Part shown: in pieces, positions 46,375-55,326 of the stretch | How positions within the stretch are numbered: position 1 is the first letter of the stretch | Layout of the letters: each line of letters opens with the position of its first letter | Assembly (NCBI RefSeq): GCF_003217575.1 | Contig: NZ_QJTC01000009.1 | Span: 62,001-126,000, forward strand | DNA length: 64,000 nucleotides | Source of the DNA: Xylophilus ampelinus | GTDB lineage: Bacteria > Pseudomonadota > Gammaproteobacteria > Burkholderiales > Burkholderiaceae_C | Direction of reading: 5' to 3' | Notes under the pieces: generated by a model | Databases searched by the model: none | What the model was told of the DNA's origin: nothing | What the model saw: only the letters and a program-made list of their open reading frames with translations | Translations under genes and position numbers: made by a program

Positions 46375-46440
46375 ACCCCCCCCCGAGGGGGAGGCCCTGC
46401 CTGCCGCCGGGGGACCCGTCGGCGGCCGGTGGCTGTGAGA
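46375..46440. repeat. GC-rich palindromic element between secF and dprA
   Basis: Contains acccccccccgagggggagg followed by ccctgcctgccgccggggg, the same C-run/gag/G-run palindrome as in mdtB and kynU but here between convergent genes. It could act as a terminator for both secF and dprA; that is inference from position and folding potential. Confidence 0.6.
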
Positions 46441-46471
46441 TGCGTTGCCCTCGGGGATGGCGCGCAGGGGC

Positions 46472-47725
46472 TCAGCCCTTTGCCACCCGCTGGAACAGCC
46501 CGCCGGGGAGGCGGGCGACCCGGTCGTCGAGTTCCAACTCCAGCAGCTGCACCTGCAGCGCCGCGGCGTCGATGCCGGTGCGGGCCACCAGCGCGTCGAG
46601 GCCCACAGGGTTCCAGCCCATGGCGCCGAGCAGGCCGCTTTCGTCTTCTTCGCCGGCCTGCGAATCGGCCGGCTCGGCAGCAGCCGTCGGGAACAGGGCC
46701 GGCTGCGGCGTCGGCGTGCGGCGGGCCGTCGCCGGTGCGGCAGGCCGGGCCCGGTCGGCGAACGGCGGCAGCTCCTCCAGCACGTCCTGCGCCGATTCGA
46801 CCAGCTTGGCGCCCTGGCGGATCAGCGCATGGCAGCCGCGCGACTGCGGCGCGTGGATCGAACCGGGAATCGCGAACACCTCCTTGCCCTGCTCGACCGC
46901 TATCCGCGCGGTGATCAGGGAGCCCGAAGGCTGCGCCGCCTCCACCACCAGCGTGCCGAGCGAAAGCCCCGCGATCAGCCGGTTGCGGCGGGGGAAGTTG
47001 GCGGCCAGCGGTGGCATGCCGAGTGCATATTCGCTGACCAGCAGACCCTCCTGCGCGATCCGGTGCGCCAGCGCCCGGTTTTGCCGCGGATAGACCCGGT
47101 CGAGTCCTGTGCCGACGATGGCGATGGTGGGGCAGAGGCCGGCCGTCGCGCCGTCGAGCGCGCCCTGGTGGGCGGCTGCGTCGATCCCCAGCGCCAGGCC
47201 CGAGACGACGGTCAGCCCGGCGCCAGCGAAGTGCTGGGCGAAGGCCTGCGCATCCCGCGCGCCCTGCGGCGTGGGGTGGCGGGTGCCGACGATGGCGATG
47301 CCGGGTGCCACCGAGTTTGCTGCAAAATTAATAGCATTGGGTCGGCGTGGTTCGAGGGCTGCAGGCACTTTTGATTCGAATGTCGACGATCCGAGCAGGT
47401 ACAGCATCAGCGGCGGGTCTTCCGTCGCCAGCAGCCCCGCCGGATAACCGGCGTCGGCCAGGGTGAGGCAGCGGCGCTCGGCCCCGGTCGCGTCGCGTTC
47501 GTTCAGCCAGGCCCAGGTGGTTTCCAGCAGCGCGGCCAGATCGGCGGGTCGGGTCTGCAGGGCGGCCGTCTGCGCGAGCGTCGCCACCTGTCGCAGTGCG
47601 GCGGCCGGCGCATCGAACACCGCCGTCGGCAGCCCGAAGGCGGCCAGCAGCCGCCGGCCGGTGTCGGCCCCCACGCCGGGGGTCAGCGTCAGCCGCAACC
47701 AGGCGGCGAGTTCGGCGTGTTCCAT
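46472..47725 (-). CDS. dprA: DNA-processing protein DprA
   Basis: 417 residues from ATG 47725 (MEHAELAAWLRLTLTPGVG). DprA loads RecA on incoming single-stranded DNA in natural transformation. N-terminal SAM-like region; Rossmann domain with IAIVGTRHPTPQGARDAQAF, VSGLALGIDAAAHQGAL, VGTGLDRVYPRQNRALAHRI, SEYALGMPPLAANFPRRNR and VEAAQPSGSLITARIAVEQG; a C-terminal winged-helix (ARTGIDAAALQVQLLELELD). Oddity: residues ~112-134 (SKVPAALEPRRPNAINFAAN) are encoded by an inverted ATAGC-family repeat and interrupt the usual link between LLGS and GIAIVGTRHP. The LysM gene lies upstream on the same strand with a 142-bp repeat-bearing gap. Whether the insertion alters function is unknown. Confidence 0.93.
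   Translation of the reverse strand: MEHAELAAWLRLTLTPGVGADTGRRLLAAFGLPTAVFDAPAAALRQVATLAQTAALQTRPADLAALLETTWAWLNERDATGAERRCLTLADAGYPAGLLATEDPPLMLYLLGSSTFESKVPAALEPRRPNAINFAANSVAPGIAIVGTRHPTPQGARDAQAFAQHFAGAGLTVVSGLALGIDAAAHQGALDGATAGLCPTIAIVGTGLDRVYPRQNRALAHRIAQEGLLVSEYALGMPPLAANFPRRNRLIAGLSLGTLVVEAAQPSGSLITARIAVEQGKEVFAIPGSIHAPQSRGCHALIRQGAKLVESAQDVLEELPPFADRARPAAPATARRTPTPQPALFPTAAAEPADSQAGEEDESGLLGAMGWNPVGLDALVARTGIDAAALQVQLLELELDDRVARLPGGLFQRVAKG
47318..47375. repeat. ATAGC-family repeat inside dprA
   Basis: On the plus strand ttgctgcaaaattaatagca is followed by ttgggtcggcgtggttcgag, ggctgcaggcactttt. Read on the minus strand this is an AAAAGTGCCTGCAGCC box, spacer, then TGCTATTAATTTTGCAGCA, the layout of the dispersed family found at 7455 and 29040. 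It is read through in frame by dprA. Confidence 0.7.
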
Positions 47726-47867
47726 GTGAGGGAAGAAGGAGTGCGAAAAAGCGCCACGGCGCATTCACCAGGTGCACCGCGGATCCGGCTCCGCCGGTCC
47801 GCCGGTGCCGCCCCCTGCAAGGGGGTAGGCGCAGACACGCAGTGCGAAGCCCGGCGGTGTGCCGAAG

Positions 47868-49064
47868 CTAAGGCCCCACGAGTCGGTCGCCGGCCTTCAC
47901 CGGCACCCGGATCTCCAGGATCAGCGCGTACGACACTCGCTCGAAGGTGCGGAACACCATCATCAGGCCGTTGCGCTCGTCGGGCAGCTTGATCTGTGTC
48001 GGCTTGTCGCCGGTGCGGTCGGTGATGCGCGGGCCTTCCGACAGGATCGCCAGCACGTGGCCGCTTTCCATGCCGTCGAGCGTGCCCTTGTTGATCGCCA
48101 CGATCTGGTTCTGCGCGGCGTTGGCCACGGCGCTGCCGTAGATCGACACCACCCGGCCGTTCTCGATCGGGAACTGCGGCGCGCGCGGGTTGTAGCTGAC
48201 CAGCTGGCGCGGCGGCTCGGGCAGCAGCCGGTCGCCTGCGCGCATCTCTTCCTTCGAGCCGACGATGTCGAACGAGGCGGGCACGATCTCCTGCAGGTCC
48301 TTGCCGTCGCGCAACGAGGTCTGGGTGCTCTCGCTCTGCACCAGGCGGGCGCGGCCGACGTACTGGGCCTCGTAGCCCAGGATCTCGGCGGTGGCCGGGT
48401 CTTTGAGCGGCACCGCGTTGCGGAACACGCGGTAGTCGCGCGGCTGGCCCGGCTCGCGCATCAGCGGCGCGCCGGTGGGGCCCAGCGCATAGGCGCGGTC
48501 GCCGCGGGCCAGCAGCACCCGCTCTTCCAGGGCGCCGACGAGGCGGGGCGCGTTCTTCAGGGTGAATTCGTCGACGATCAGCGGCTCTGCCAGGAACGGC
48601 TCGATGAACTGGGGCTGCAGTGTGGGCAGCGCCGTGTCGGCCAGGCTCTCGTAGCGGGTGCGCGGCGAGATGCGGACCGTGTCGCCTTCGCCGCCGTAGC
48701 CGTAGCGCGAGGTGCGCAGCCGGGCCATGCCGTCGACCTTCTCCAGGTACAGGGTCTGGCCGGGGTAGATCAGGTGCGGGTTGCGGATCTGCTCCAGGTT
48801 CATACCCCACAGTTCGGGCCAGCGCCAGGGCCGCTGCAGGTACATGCCCGAGATGGCCCAGAGCGTGTCGCCGCGCTTGACGACGTAGACATCCGGCGCG
48901 TTGGGCGCCAGCTCCGCCACCGGGATGCCGGTCCGGGCCACCTGCTGCGCGGTGGCACGCTGGGTCGGCGTGACGGGATAGTTCTGTGCGAGCGCGGAGG
49001 TGGTGGCGCAGCAGAGTGCGGCGGCGGCCAGCGCGACGGCGGCGCAGGGGGTCTTCATTCGCAT
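47868..49064 (-). CDS. LysM peptidoglycan-binding secreted protein
   Basis: 398 residues. Sec signal peptide (MRMKTPCAAVALAAAALCCA, cleavage after ALA). LysM domain at about residues 58-108 (VYVVKRGDTLWAISGMYLQR, NPHLIYPGQTLYLEK). The rest is a betaproteobacterial family-specific region, with GRVVSIYGSAVANAAQNQIV and NKGTLDGMESGHVLAI suggesting a beta-rich fold. It is probably periplasmic or envelope-bound and binds glycan chains. It is upstream of dprA on the same strand and divergent from def, an arrangement conserved in Burkholderiales. The 142-bp gap to dprA contains GC-rich palindromes at 47790-47860. Confidence 0.88.
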   Translation of the reverse strand: MRMKTPCAAVALAAAALCCATTSALAQNYPVTPTQRATAQQVARTGIPVAELAPNAPDVYVVKRGDTLWAISGMYLQRPWRWPELWGMNLEQIRNPHLIYPGQTLYLEKVDGMARLRTSRYGYGGEGDTVRISPRTRYESLADTALPTLQPQFIEPFLAEPLIVDEFTLKNAPRLVGALEERVLLARGDRAYALGPTGAPLMREPGQPRDYRVFRNAVPLKDPATAEILGYEAQYVGRARLVQSESTQTSLRDGKDLQEIVPASFDIVGSKEEMRAGDRLLPEPPRQLVSYNPRAPQFPIENGRVVSIYGSAVANAAQNQIVAINKGTLDGMESGHVLAILSEGPRITDRTGDKPTQIKLPDERNGLMMVFRTFERVSYALILEIRVPVKAGDRLVGP

Positions 49065-49292
49065 CAGGACGGGCTCCCTCGGGATGGCGCCTCGTCCCTG
49101 CGGGCGGACGCTACATCCAGCAAAATATCGTTACAAACAGCGGTGGATTCTCGCTTCATGTCCTTGAATGGGCAACGCTTTATTGGCACTGCGCGGTGGT
49201 GGCGGCCCCAAAGTGGCGGAAAATAGCGACAACTGCGTCCGCCCGCGACGCCTCCCCCGGACGCTTTTCGACACCGCCCCCGCCCGACCGCC

Positions 49293-49802
49293 ATGGCCCT
49301 GCTTCCCATCCTCGTCTATCCCGATCCCAAACTGCTGAAGGTGGCCCGCCCGGTCGAGGCGGTCGATGCCCGGATCAAATCCCTGATCGCCGACATGACC
49401 GAGACCATGTACGACGCCAACGGCATCGGCCTGGCTGCCACGCAGGTCGACGTGCACGAGCGGCTGGTGGTGATCGACGTGTCCGAAGAGCGCAACCTAC
49501 CGCAGGTGTTCGTGAATCCCAAGATCGTCTGGCAGAGCGACGAGAAGGTCACCGGCGAGGAGGGCTGTCTTTCGATCCCCGGCATCTACGACTGCGTCGA
49601 ACGCGCCGCCGAGGTGAAGGTCGAGGCGCTCGACGGCGACGGCAAGCCGTTCACCGTGCAGGCCGACGGCCTGCTGGCCGTCTGCATCCAGCACGAGCTG
49701 GACCACCTGATGGGCAAGGTCTTCGTCGATTACCTTTCGCCCCTCAAGCGCAACCGCATCAAGACCAAGATGGTGAAGCTGCAGCGCGACGCGCGGGATT
49801 GA
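49293..49802 (+). CDS. def: Peptide deformylase
   Basis: 169 residues. Removes the formyl group from the N-terminal Met of new proteins. All three metal-site motifs are visible: GIGLAATQ (residues 44-51), EGCLSIPG with metal ligand C92, and QHELDH with H134, catalytic E135 and H138. It is divergent from the LysM gene and forms an operon-like series with a lipoprotein and fmt, the enzyme that adds the formyl group to initiator tRNA. The 228-bp upstream region must hold both promoters. Confidence 0.97.
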   Translation: MALLPILVYPDPKLLKVARPVEAVDARIKSLIADMTETMYDANGIGLAATQVDVHERLVVIDVSEERNLPQVFVNPKIVWQSDEKVTGEEGCLSIPGIYDCVERAAEVKVEALDGDGKPFTVQADGLLAVCIQHELDHLMGKVFVDYLSPLKRNRIKTKMVKLQRDARD

Positions 49803-49852
49803 TCCCGCCGCCGCCGGCCTCGCAGGCCTTCACCCTCCGCAGGAGCCGCCCC

Positions 49853-50362
49853 ATGCCCGATTTCCGTATACCTTCGCACTGGGCCCGCTGGGCCCTCGCG
49901 GCCGGCGGCGCCGTGCTGCTGGCCGGTTGCGCCATCCCGTCCAAGGTGCCCGCCGGTGCGACGGTCGACGCGACCCAGGCCGAACTGGGCGCGCCCACCG
50001 GCCGCTACCCGCTGCCCGACGGCGGCCAGCGGCTGCAGTATTCGGAGCAGCCCGCGGGCTCGGCCGTGTGGAACCTCGACTTCGACGCCGCCGGCCGGCT
50101 GCAGCGCACCGACCAGGCGCTGCGCTATCCCAACTTCGACCAGGTCGTGCCGAACCAGTGGACCGGCGACGACGTGCTGCGGATGATGGGCCGGCCCGCC
50201 CGCGTCGAGCGGGTGGCGATGTTCGACGGCCCGGTCTGGACCTACCGGTTCAACGACATGAACAACTTCCGCTTCATCCACGTGCACCTGGACCCGGGCG
50301 GCGTGGTGCGGCGCATCCAGTACACCGACGAGAGTCTGTACCGCGCGCCGCAGGCACGGTAG
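49853..50362 (+). CDS. BamE-like outer-membrane lipoprotein, hypothetical
   Basis: 169 residues. The ATG is preceded by AGGAG. Signal peptide with lipobox LLAGCAIPS. The mature part shows two similar blocks, [20 protein letters not shown] and [19 protein letters not shown], each followed by an aromatic strand ([38 protein letters not shown]). This is the SmpA/BamE-type pattern of a helix followed by strands, here apparently duplicated. It sits between def and fmt, a position shared by several betaproteobacteria. Function is unproven; a role in envelope assembly is suggested only by the fold resemblance. Confidence 0.65.
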   Translation: MPDFRIPSHWARWALAAGGAVLLAGCAIPSKVPAGATVDATQAELGAPTGRYPLPDGGQRLQYSEQPAGSAVWNLDFDAAGRLQRTDQALRYPNFDQVVPNQWTGDDVLRMMGRPARVERVAMFDGPVWTYRFNDMNNFRFIHVHLDPGGVVRRIQYTDESLYRAPQAR

Positions 50363-50366
50363 GCCG

Positions 50367-51350
50367 GTGAAGGTCGTGAAGGTCGTTTTTGCCGGCACGC
50401 CGGAATTCGCCCGCGTCGCGCTCGACGCCCTGCACGCCGCCGGCCTGGAGATCCCGCTGGTGCTGAGCCAGCCCGACCGGCCCGCCGGACGCGGCATGAA
50501 GCTGCAGGCCTCGCCGGTCAAGCAGTTCGCGGTGGCGCACGGCATCGCCGTCGCGCAGCCCCGCGGCCTGCGGCTCGACGGCAGGTATCCGGACGATGCC
50601 GCCGCCGCCCGCGAGGCGCTGCTGGCCGCCGGTGCCGACGCGATGGTCGTCGCCGCCTACGGCCTGATCCTGCCGCGGTGGGTGCTCGACCTGCCGCGCC
50701 TGGGCTGCTTCAATATCCACGCGAGCCTGCTGCCGCGCTGGCGCGGCGCCGCCCCGATCCACCGCGCGATCGAGGCGGGCGACGCCCGCACCGGCATCAC
50801 CATCATGCAGATGGACGCGGGCCTGGACACCGGCGACATGCTCCTGACCGAAACGCTGCAGATCGACGCGGCCGACACCACCGCCACGCTGCACGACAGG
50901 CTGGCCCCGCTGGGCGGCCGGATGGTGGTGCAGGCGCTGCGCACCGCGGAGCAGGGAGGCCTGCAGCCGGTGCCGCAGCCGGACGCGGGCGTCACCTACG
51001 CCCACAAGATCGAGAAGGCCGAGGCGCTGATCGACTGGTCGCACGGCGCCGAGGCCATCGCACGCCGGGTGCGGGCCTTCGACCCGTTCCCCGGCGCCGC
51101 CACCACGCTGGGCGGCGAGACGGTCAAGATCTGGTGCTGCGAAATCGATAGCGCGCAGTCGGCGGCCGGCGCCGGCTGCGGCACCGTTCTGTCTGCAGAT
51201 GCGGCGGGCATCGCCGTCGCCTGCGGCCAGGGCGTGCTGCGGGCCACGGTGCTGCAACGCGCCGGCGGCAAGCGGCTGCCGGCTGGCGATTTCCTGCGCG
51301 GCTTCGCGCTGCCGGCGGGTGCCGTGCTCGGCGCCGCATCGGCGGCATGA
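50367..51350 (+). CDS. fmt: Methionyl-tRNA formyltransferase
   Basis: 327 residues, slightly long for the family. Formylates the initiator Met-tRNA with 10-formyl-tetrahydrofolate. N-terminal Rossmann domain with [50 protein letters not shown] (catalytic Asn-His and SLLP loop) and [12 protein letters not shown]-terminal OB-like domain ending [15 protein letters not shown]. Start GTG at 50367, within a tandem gtgaaggtc repeat that offers a second GTG nine bases later. The stop overlaps the azlC ATG (ATGA), so formylation and the amino-acid exporter are coupled by translation here. Confidence 0.96.
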   Translation: MKVVKVVFAGTPEFARVALDALHAAGLEIPLVLSQPDRPAGRGMKLQASPVKQFAVAHGIAVAQPRGLRLDGRYPDDAAAAREALLAAGADAMVVAAYGLILPRWVLDLPRLGCFNIHASLLPRWRGAAPIHRAIEAGDARTGITIMQMDAGLDTGDMLLTETLQIDAADTTATLHDRLAPLGGRMVVQALRTAEQGGLQPVPQPDAGVTYAHKIEKAEALIDWSHGAEAIARRVRAFDPFPGAATTLGGETVKIWCCEIDSAQSAAGAGCGTVLSADAAGIAVACGQGVLRATVLQRAGGKRLPAGDFLRGFALPAGAVLGAASAA

Positions 51351-52129
51351 GCGGCTCGGGCGTTTCCTACCCCGGCGAGGCCTGCGCCCGCGAACTGCTG
51401 CGGCACCCCGAGTTCTGGCGCGGCATGCGCGAGATGTCGGGCATGAGCATCGGCATCGGCGCCTGGGGTCTGGTCACCGGCGTGGCGATGGTCAAGTCGG
51501 GCATGCCGCTGCTGCTGGCCGTCTTCATGTCGCTCACCGTCTACGCCGGCAGCGCGCAACTGGTGGTGGTGCCGCTGATCGCATCCGGCTCGCCGATGTG
51601 GGTGGTGTGGCTCACCGCGTTCTGCGTCAATCTGCGCTTCGTGATCTTCAGCACCCTGTGGCGCCACTACTTCGGCCGCTTTCCCCGCGCCCGCCGCTGC
51701 CTGATGGGCTATGTGAGCGGCGACGTGACCTTCGTGCTGATGGCGCAGCGCTTCCCCGAGCAGGCGCCGGCGCCGGGCCAGGTGCCGTATTTCTGGGGCG
51801 CCTCCAGCCTCAACTGGACGACCTGGCAGCTCAGCTCCATCGCCGGCATGCTGCTGGCCGAGACCATTCCGGTGCACTGGGGCCTGGGCTTCGCGGGCGT
51901 GCTGGCGCTGGTCGGCGTGCTGTGCTCGATGCTGGGCGACCGCATCACCTGGGTGTCGGCGGGCGTCGCGGCGGCCGCGGCGGTGGCGGCCTTCGCGCTG
52001 CCGCTGAAGCTCAACATCCTGGCGGGCATCGCCGCCGCGGTGACGGTCGGCCTGGTGCTGGAGGCGGCCCTGCCGCAGCGCAGCCGCATCGTCAAGCGCA
52101 CACCGCCGCCCGCCGAGGACGCGCCATGA
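51347..52129 (+). CDS. azlC: AzlC-family branched-chain amino acid exporter, large subunit
   Basis: 260 residues, about seven membrane helices. AzlC/BrnF proteins with AzlD/BrnE export branched-chain amino acids or methionine and their analogues. Landmarks: [55 protein letters not shown] and the [13 protein letters not shown] segment. The ATG overlaps the fmt stop. AzlD follows 130 bp downstream after an unusual duplicated ribosome-binding segment. Confidence 0.93.
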   Translation: MSGSGVSYPGEACARELLRHPEFWRGMREMSGMSIGIGAWGLVTGVAMVKSGMPLLLAVFMSLTVYAGSAQLVVVPLIASGSPMWVVWLTAFCVNLRFVIFSTLWRHYFGRFPRARRCLMGYVSGDVTFVLMAQRFPEQAPAPGQVPYFWGASSLNWTTWQLSSIAGMLLAETIPVHWGLGFAGVLALVGVLCSMLGDRITWVSAGVAAAAAVAAFALPLKLNILAGIAAAVTVGLVLEAALPQRSRIVKRTPPPAEDAP

Positions 52130-52263
52130 GCCGCCGCCGCATCGCTGCCCGTTGCAAGCACGCGCACGCTAGTGCACAGCATGGAGGTTTCTCCATGAGC
52201 GCCGCGCCGAACCGCTTCAAGCAAGCTCGCACCGCAGTGCGCCGCACGGAGGTTTCTCCATGA
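52126..52263 (+). other. Duplicated RBS/start segment and possible 45-codon coupling ORF between azlC and azlD
   Basis: The block cggaggtttctccatgac at 52248-52265 (azlD start) has an upstream near-copy, tggaggtttctccatgag, at 52183-52200. Each puts a GGAGG box before an ATG. An open frame from ATG 52126 (overlapping the azlC stop) passes through the upstream ATG 52195 and ends at TGA 52261-52263, which overlaps the azlD ATG. A 45-residue basic peptide ([20 protein letters not shown], then [12 protein letters not shown]) or a 22-residue version would result. It may simply couple translation of azlD to azlC. No homology is recognised. Confidence 0.4.
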
Positions 52264-52589
52264 CCGCCTGGGAGACCTGCATTGCCATCGTCGGCCTGGC
52301 CGCGATCACCGTGCTGACCCGCTGCTTCTTCCTGCTGCCCGACCGCGAGCTGCCGCTGCCCGACTGGCTGCGCCGCGGCCTGCGCTACGCGCCGCTGGCC
52401 GCGCTGGCGGCGGTGCTGGCGCCCGAGTTGGTGATGCGCGACGGTGCCTTCCTCACCACCCTGGCCGACGCGCGGCTGCCGGCCACGCTGGCCGCGGTGG
52501 CTTTCTATTTCTGGCGGCGCAGCATCCTCGGCACCATCGCGGTCGGCATGGCGGCGTACCTGCCGCTGCACGTCGGCTTGGGCTGGTAA
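52260..52589 (+). CDS. azlD: AzlD-family branched-chain amino acid exporter, small subunit
   Basis: 109 residues, four hydrophobic helices: [59 protein letters not shown] and [17 protein letters not shown]. The length and the [21 protein letters not shown] loop match AzlD/BrnE, the obligatory partner of AzlC. The ATG has GGAGG 9 nt upstream and overlaps the stop of the small open frame described above. Confidence 0.92.
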   Translation: MTAWETCIAIVGLAAITVLTRCFFLLPDRELPLPDWLRRGLRYAPLAALAAVLAPELVMRDGAFLTTLADARLPATLAAVAFYFWRRSILGTIAVGMAAYLPLHVGLGW

Positions 52590-52711
52590 CGCGGATACGG
52601 CCGCTGGCCGGCGAACCGTGGGGCCTCTCTACAATCGCCGGCACTTTTCCTCCCTTTCACTTCCTTCCTCCGCCTCTTATTCTTCTTTTTTCCTCTTCCT
52701 CGATCGCACCC
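52590..52711 (+). promoter_or_regulatory. pgk promoter and pyrimidine-rich leader
   Basis: tacaatcgccgg at 52630-52641 carries a TACAAT -10 candidate and is identical over 12 bp to the one before yajC. The following ~65 nt before the pgk ATG are almost entirely C and T (cacttttcctccctttcact, tcttcttttttcctcttcct). There is no purine-rich Shine-Dalgarno, so ribosome loading on pgk would depend on an unstructured leader or on S1. That last point is inference. Confidence 0.5.
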
Positions 52712-53905
52712 ATGAACGTCCTCCGCTTCTCCGATCTCGTCGCCCAGGGCAAGGCTTGCGGCCAACGCGTGTTCATCCGCGCCGACCTCAACGTACCGCA
52801 GGACGACGACGGCCGCATCACCGAAGACACCCGCATCCGCGCCTCGGTCCCCTGCATCGAGCTGGCGCTGAAGGCCGGTGCCGCCGTCATGGTCACCTCG
52901 CACCTGGGCCGCCCGACCGAGGGCGCCTTTCAGCCCGCAGATTCGCTGGCGCCGGTCGCCGCGCGCCTGTCGGAGCTGCTGGGCCGCGAAGTGCCGCTGG
53001 TGCAGGACTGGGTCGACGGCGTGCAGGTCGCGCCGGGCAGCGTGGTGCTGCTGGAGAACTGCCGCGTCAACCAGGGCGAGAAGAAGAACGACCCGGCACT
53101 CGCCAAGAAGATGGCCGCGCTCTGCGACATCTACGTCAACGACGCCTTCGGCACCGCCCACCGTGCCGAAGGCACCACCTACGGCATCGCCGAATACGCC
53201 ACCGTCGCCTGCGCCGGCCCGCTGCTGGCCGCCGAGATCGACGCGATCACCCAGGCGCTGGCCAGCCCTAAGCGGCCGCTGGTCGCGATCGTCGCCGGCT
53301 CCAAGGTCTCGACCAAGCTCACCATTTTGAAGGCGCTGTCGGCTAAGGTCGACCAGCTGATCGTCGGCGGCGGCATCGCCAACACCTTCATGCTGGCCGC
53401 CGGCCTGCCGATCGGCAAATCCCTGGCCGAGCCCGACCTGGTCGACGAAGCCAAGGCGGTGATCGAGGCGATGCGCGCCCGCGGCGCCGCCGTGCCGATC
53501 CCCACCGACGTGGTCACCGCCAAGGCCTTCAAGGCCGACGCCGAAGCCTCCGTCAAGCAGGCCCGGGACGTGGCCGAGGACGACCTGATCCTCGACATCG
53601 GCCCCGACGCCGCCGCCCAGCTGGCCGCGCAACTCAAGGCCGCCGGCACCATCGTCTGGAACGGCCCGGTCGGCGTGTTCGAGTTCCCCGCCTTCTCCCA
53701 CGGCACCGAGACGATCGCCCGCGCCATCGCCGAAAGCGACGCCTTCAGCATCGCCGGCGGCGGCGACACCCTGGCCGCCATCGCGCAGTACGGCATCGAG
53801 AAGGACGTGGGCTACATCTCGACCGGCGGCGGCGCCTTTCTGGAGATACTGGAGGGCAAGACGCTGCCGGCGTTCGAGATTTTGCAGAGGCGGGCGGCGG
53901 TCTGA
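52712..53905 (+). CDS. pgk: Phosphoglycerate kinase
   Basis: 397 residues. Glycolytic and gluconeogenic enzyme interconverting 1,3-bisphosphoglycerate with 3-phosphoglycerate while exchanging phosphate with ADP/ATP. Signatures: [98 protein letters not shown] and the C-terminal [36 protein letters not shown]. Preceded by a pyrimidine-rich leader; followed by a hairpin and then a lower-G+C block on the opposite strand. In relatives pgk is commonly followed by pyruvate kinase, which is absent here. Confidence 0.97.
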   Translation: MNVLRFSDLVAQGKACGQRVFIRADLNVPQDDDGRITEDTRIRASVPCIELALKAGAAVMVTSHLGRPTEGAFQPADSLAPVAARLSELLGREVPLVQDWVDGVQVAPGSVVLLENCRVNQGEKKNDPALAKKMAALCDIYVNDAFGTAHRAEGTTYGIAEYATVACAGPLLAAEIDAITQALASPKRPLVAIVAGSKVSTKLTILKALSAKVDQLIVGGGIANTFMLAAGLPIGKSLAEPDLVDEAKAVIEAMRARGAAVPIPTDVVTAKAFKADAEASVKQARDVAEDDLILDIGPDAAAQLAAQLKAAGTIVWNGPVGVFEFPAFSHGTETIARAIAESDAFSIAGGGDTLAAIAQYGIEKDVGYISTGGGAFLEILEGKTLPAFEILQRRAAV

Positions 53906-53937
53906 CGGGGCACCTGGGTGGGGCCGCCGCGATGAAT

Positions 53938-53953
53938 CAGGGGGCACCCCCTG
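53938..53953. terminator. Short hairpin between pgk and the accessory block
   Basis: cagggggcaccccctg is a perfect palindromic hairpin (stem cagggg/cccctg) between the convergent pgk and the DUF218 gene, ending at the stop of the latter. No T-run follows, so efficiency is uncertain. Confidence 0.4.
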
Positions 53954-54619
53954 TCATTTACAGAGATATCTCTGGTTTTTACACGGCTTGATCTGTACCA
54001 GATGCCGATCGAATCCCTGCTCGATCAGATAATTCCAAGACCTCTCCACATCGTCCGATACCGCTTGCTCGACCTGGAAACCCATCTCGGGATAAATTTT
54101 GACGCGGTGCAGATCCCCGACCAATTCATCGATCACTCCGAGCACTCCCACCTGGTCGGAGATTTGATCGGGAAATCCATAATCCGGGGCATCCACATAG
54201 GCTTCTAGCCCTGGCCATTGAACGGGTACTGTCAGCGCCACACGGCGGATCGAGTTGGGCTTGGTGAGGAAAGTAACCCGTCGAACCTCAGGAAACATCG
54301 CCCGGGAAAACGCAATGTTCTCAGCAAAATTGGTGGCTTGCGTTTCCAAACTGAACTGCGCGGGCCTCACACCCCGCGCGAGGGCACGCTGAGCGAATAT
54401 GTCGGCCTCAGTGCCCTCCCACAAGTCGCGTGTCCAGCGGCCAGTATTGCCGGTGAATAGCAAGTGCGGAGCAATTCCCTTGTTTAGCAATTCGCATGCG
54501 TAGTCGCAGACCCGCAGGTCGTACGACCCACACACGACTATCAATTCGCATGCGGCGTGCTGGCGTCCGGCGGAGAGGAAGTCCCAGAGAATCGTGGCGT
54601 GATGCAGTGTGGGTGTCAT
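53954..54619 (-). CDS. DUF218 (YdcF/SanA/ElyC-like) protein
   Basis: 221 residues, no signal peptide. The DUF218 core is visible: ELIVVCGSYDLRVCDYACEL, LLFTGNTGRWTRDLWEGTEA (the GxxG of the fold followed by an acidic residue), LETQATNFAENIAFSRAMFP (E-x-x-A/S-x-N-T-x-E/N pattern), and VTFLTKPNSIRRVALTVPVQ. DUF218 proteins bind nucleotide- or sugar-like ligands; YdcF binds S-adenosylmethionine, but no single reaction is established. Last gene of the minus-strand accessory operon; its ATG overlaps the HAD stop (ATGA). In this setting a role in making or modifying the carbamoylated product is inferred. G+C is below the core. Confidence 0.75.
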   Translation of the reverse strand: MTPTLHHATILWDFLSAGRQHAACELIVVCGSYDLRVCDYACELLNKGIAPHLLFTGNTGRWTRDLWEGTEADIFAQRALARGVRPAQFSLETQATNFAENIAFSRAMFPEVRRVTFLTKPNSIRRVALTVPVQWPGLEAYVDAPDYGFPDQISDQVGVLGVIDELVGDLHRVKIYPEMGFQVEQAVSDDVERSWNYLIEQGFDRHLVQIKPCKNQRYLCK

Positions 54620-55326
54620 GGCGCGATGGATTTTAGGGAAGCGTTAATACCGACGAGCAGCATCCGGCCGTCGAACGTAGGGTGAGATGCCCGGGTCTGC
54701 AAGATCGGCAGCGACTCGAAGTCGGCGTATACCGCTGTTGCGCCATGATCCACCAGCGTGAGATCGTCGCCGATACCGATACACAGCGCGCCACTGCGCA
54801 CCGCCGACTGCACGCCGCTGACAGAGTCTTCGAATACCAGACATTCGTGGATAGGCCGGCTCAATCTTTGCGCCGCCAATCGGTAGCAGTCGGGCGCAGG
54901 CTTGCCACGTTCGACATCCTCACGCGAAATCACACAATCGAATACATTTTCCATATCATGCTGTTGGAGCACATGGGCGATACGAGCGGGCCAGCTGCTG
55001 GTGACCAGCGCCGATGATATTCCCCCGTTGCGTAACTGGGCAATGAGCGTTGCCACACCCGGGACCAGCGGACAGGCTGCGATTTCCTCGATCGCGTCCA
55101 CCTGTTCTTTGATGCGTCGACGCTGCACGGGGTCGAATTCGCCAAAAAGCGTTAGCAGAGTGTATTCACCGGACCGACCGTGGATATGGTCGCGAATGAA
55201 TGCGTGGCTTACCTCGATGCCGTAGCTGCACGCAATGCGTGTCCATGCATCCTCGATCGTTTCGCGCGACTGGATGAGGACGCCATCCATATCAAAGCAA
55301 ACGGCTGTAAGATTTATTTTCGACAT
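54616..55326 (-). CDS. HAD-superfamily phosphatase (beta-phosphoglucomutase-like)
   Basis: 236 residues. HAD subclass with the nucleophile motif CFDMDGVLIQS (D12, D14), a helical cap, the Ser motif ALVTSSWPARIAHVL, Lys in RGKPAPDCYRLAAQ and the acid motif CLVFEDSVSGVQSAVRSGA. These fit small-molecule phosphatases or phosphomutases of the PGM/phosphonatase-like branch. It overlaps the 3' end of the MFS gene by 35 bp and the start of the DUF218 gene by 4 bp, so the three are translationally linked. A phosphatase acting on a phosphorylated intermediate of the pathway is inferred. Confidence 0.85.
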   Translation of the reverse strand: MSKINLTAVCFDMDGVLIQSRETIEDAWTRIACSYGIEVSHAFIRDHIHGRSGEYTLLTLFGEFDPVQRRRIKEQVDAIEEIAACPLVPGVATLIAQLRNGGISSALVTSSWPARIAHVLQQHDMENVFDCVISREDVERGKPAPDCYRLAAQRLSRPIHECLVFEDSVSGVQSAVRSGALCIGIGDDLTLVDHGATAVYADFESLPILQTRASHPTFDGRMLLVGINASLKSIAP

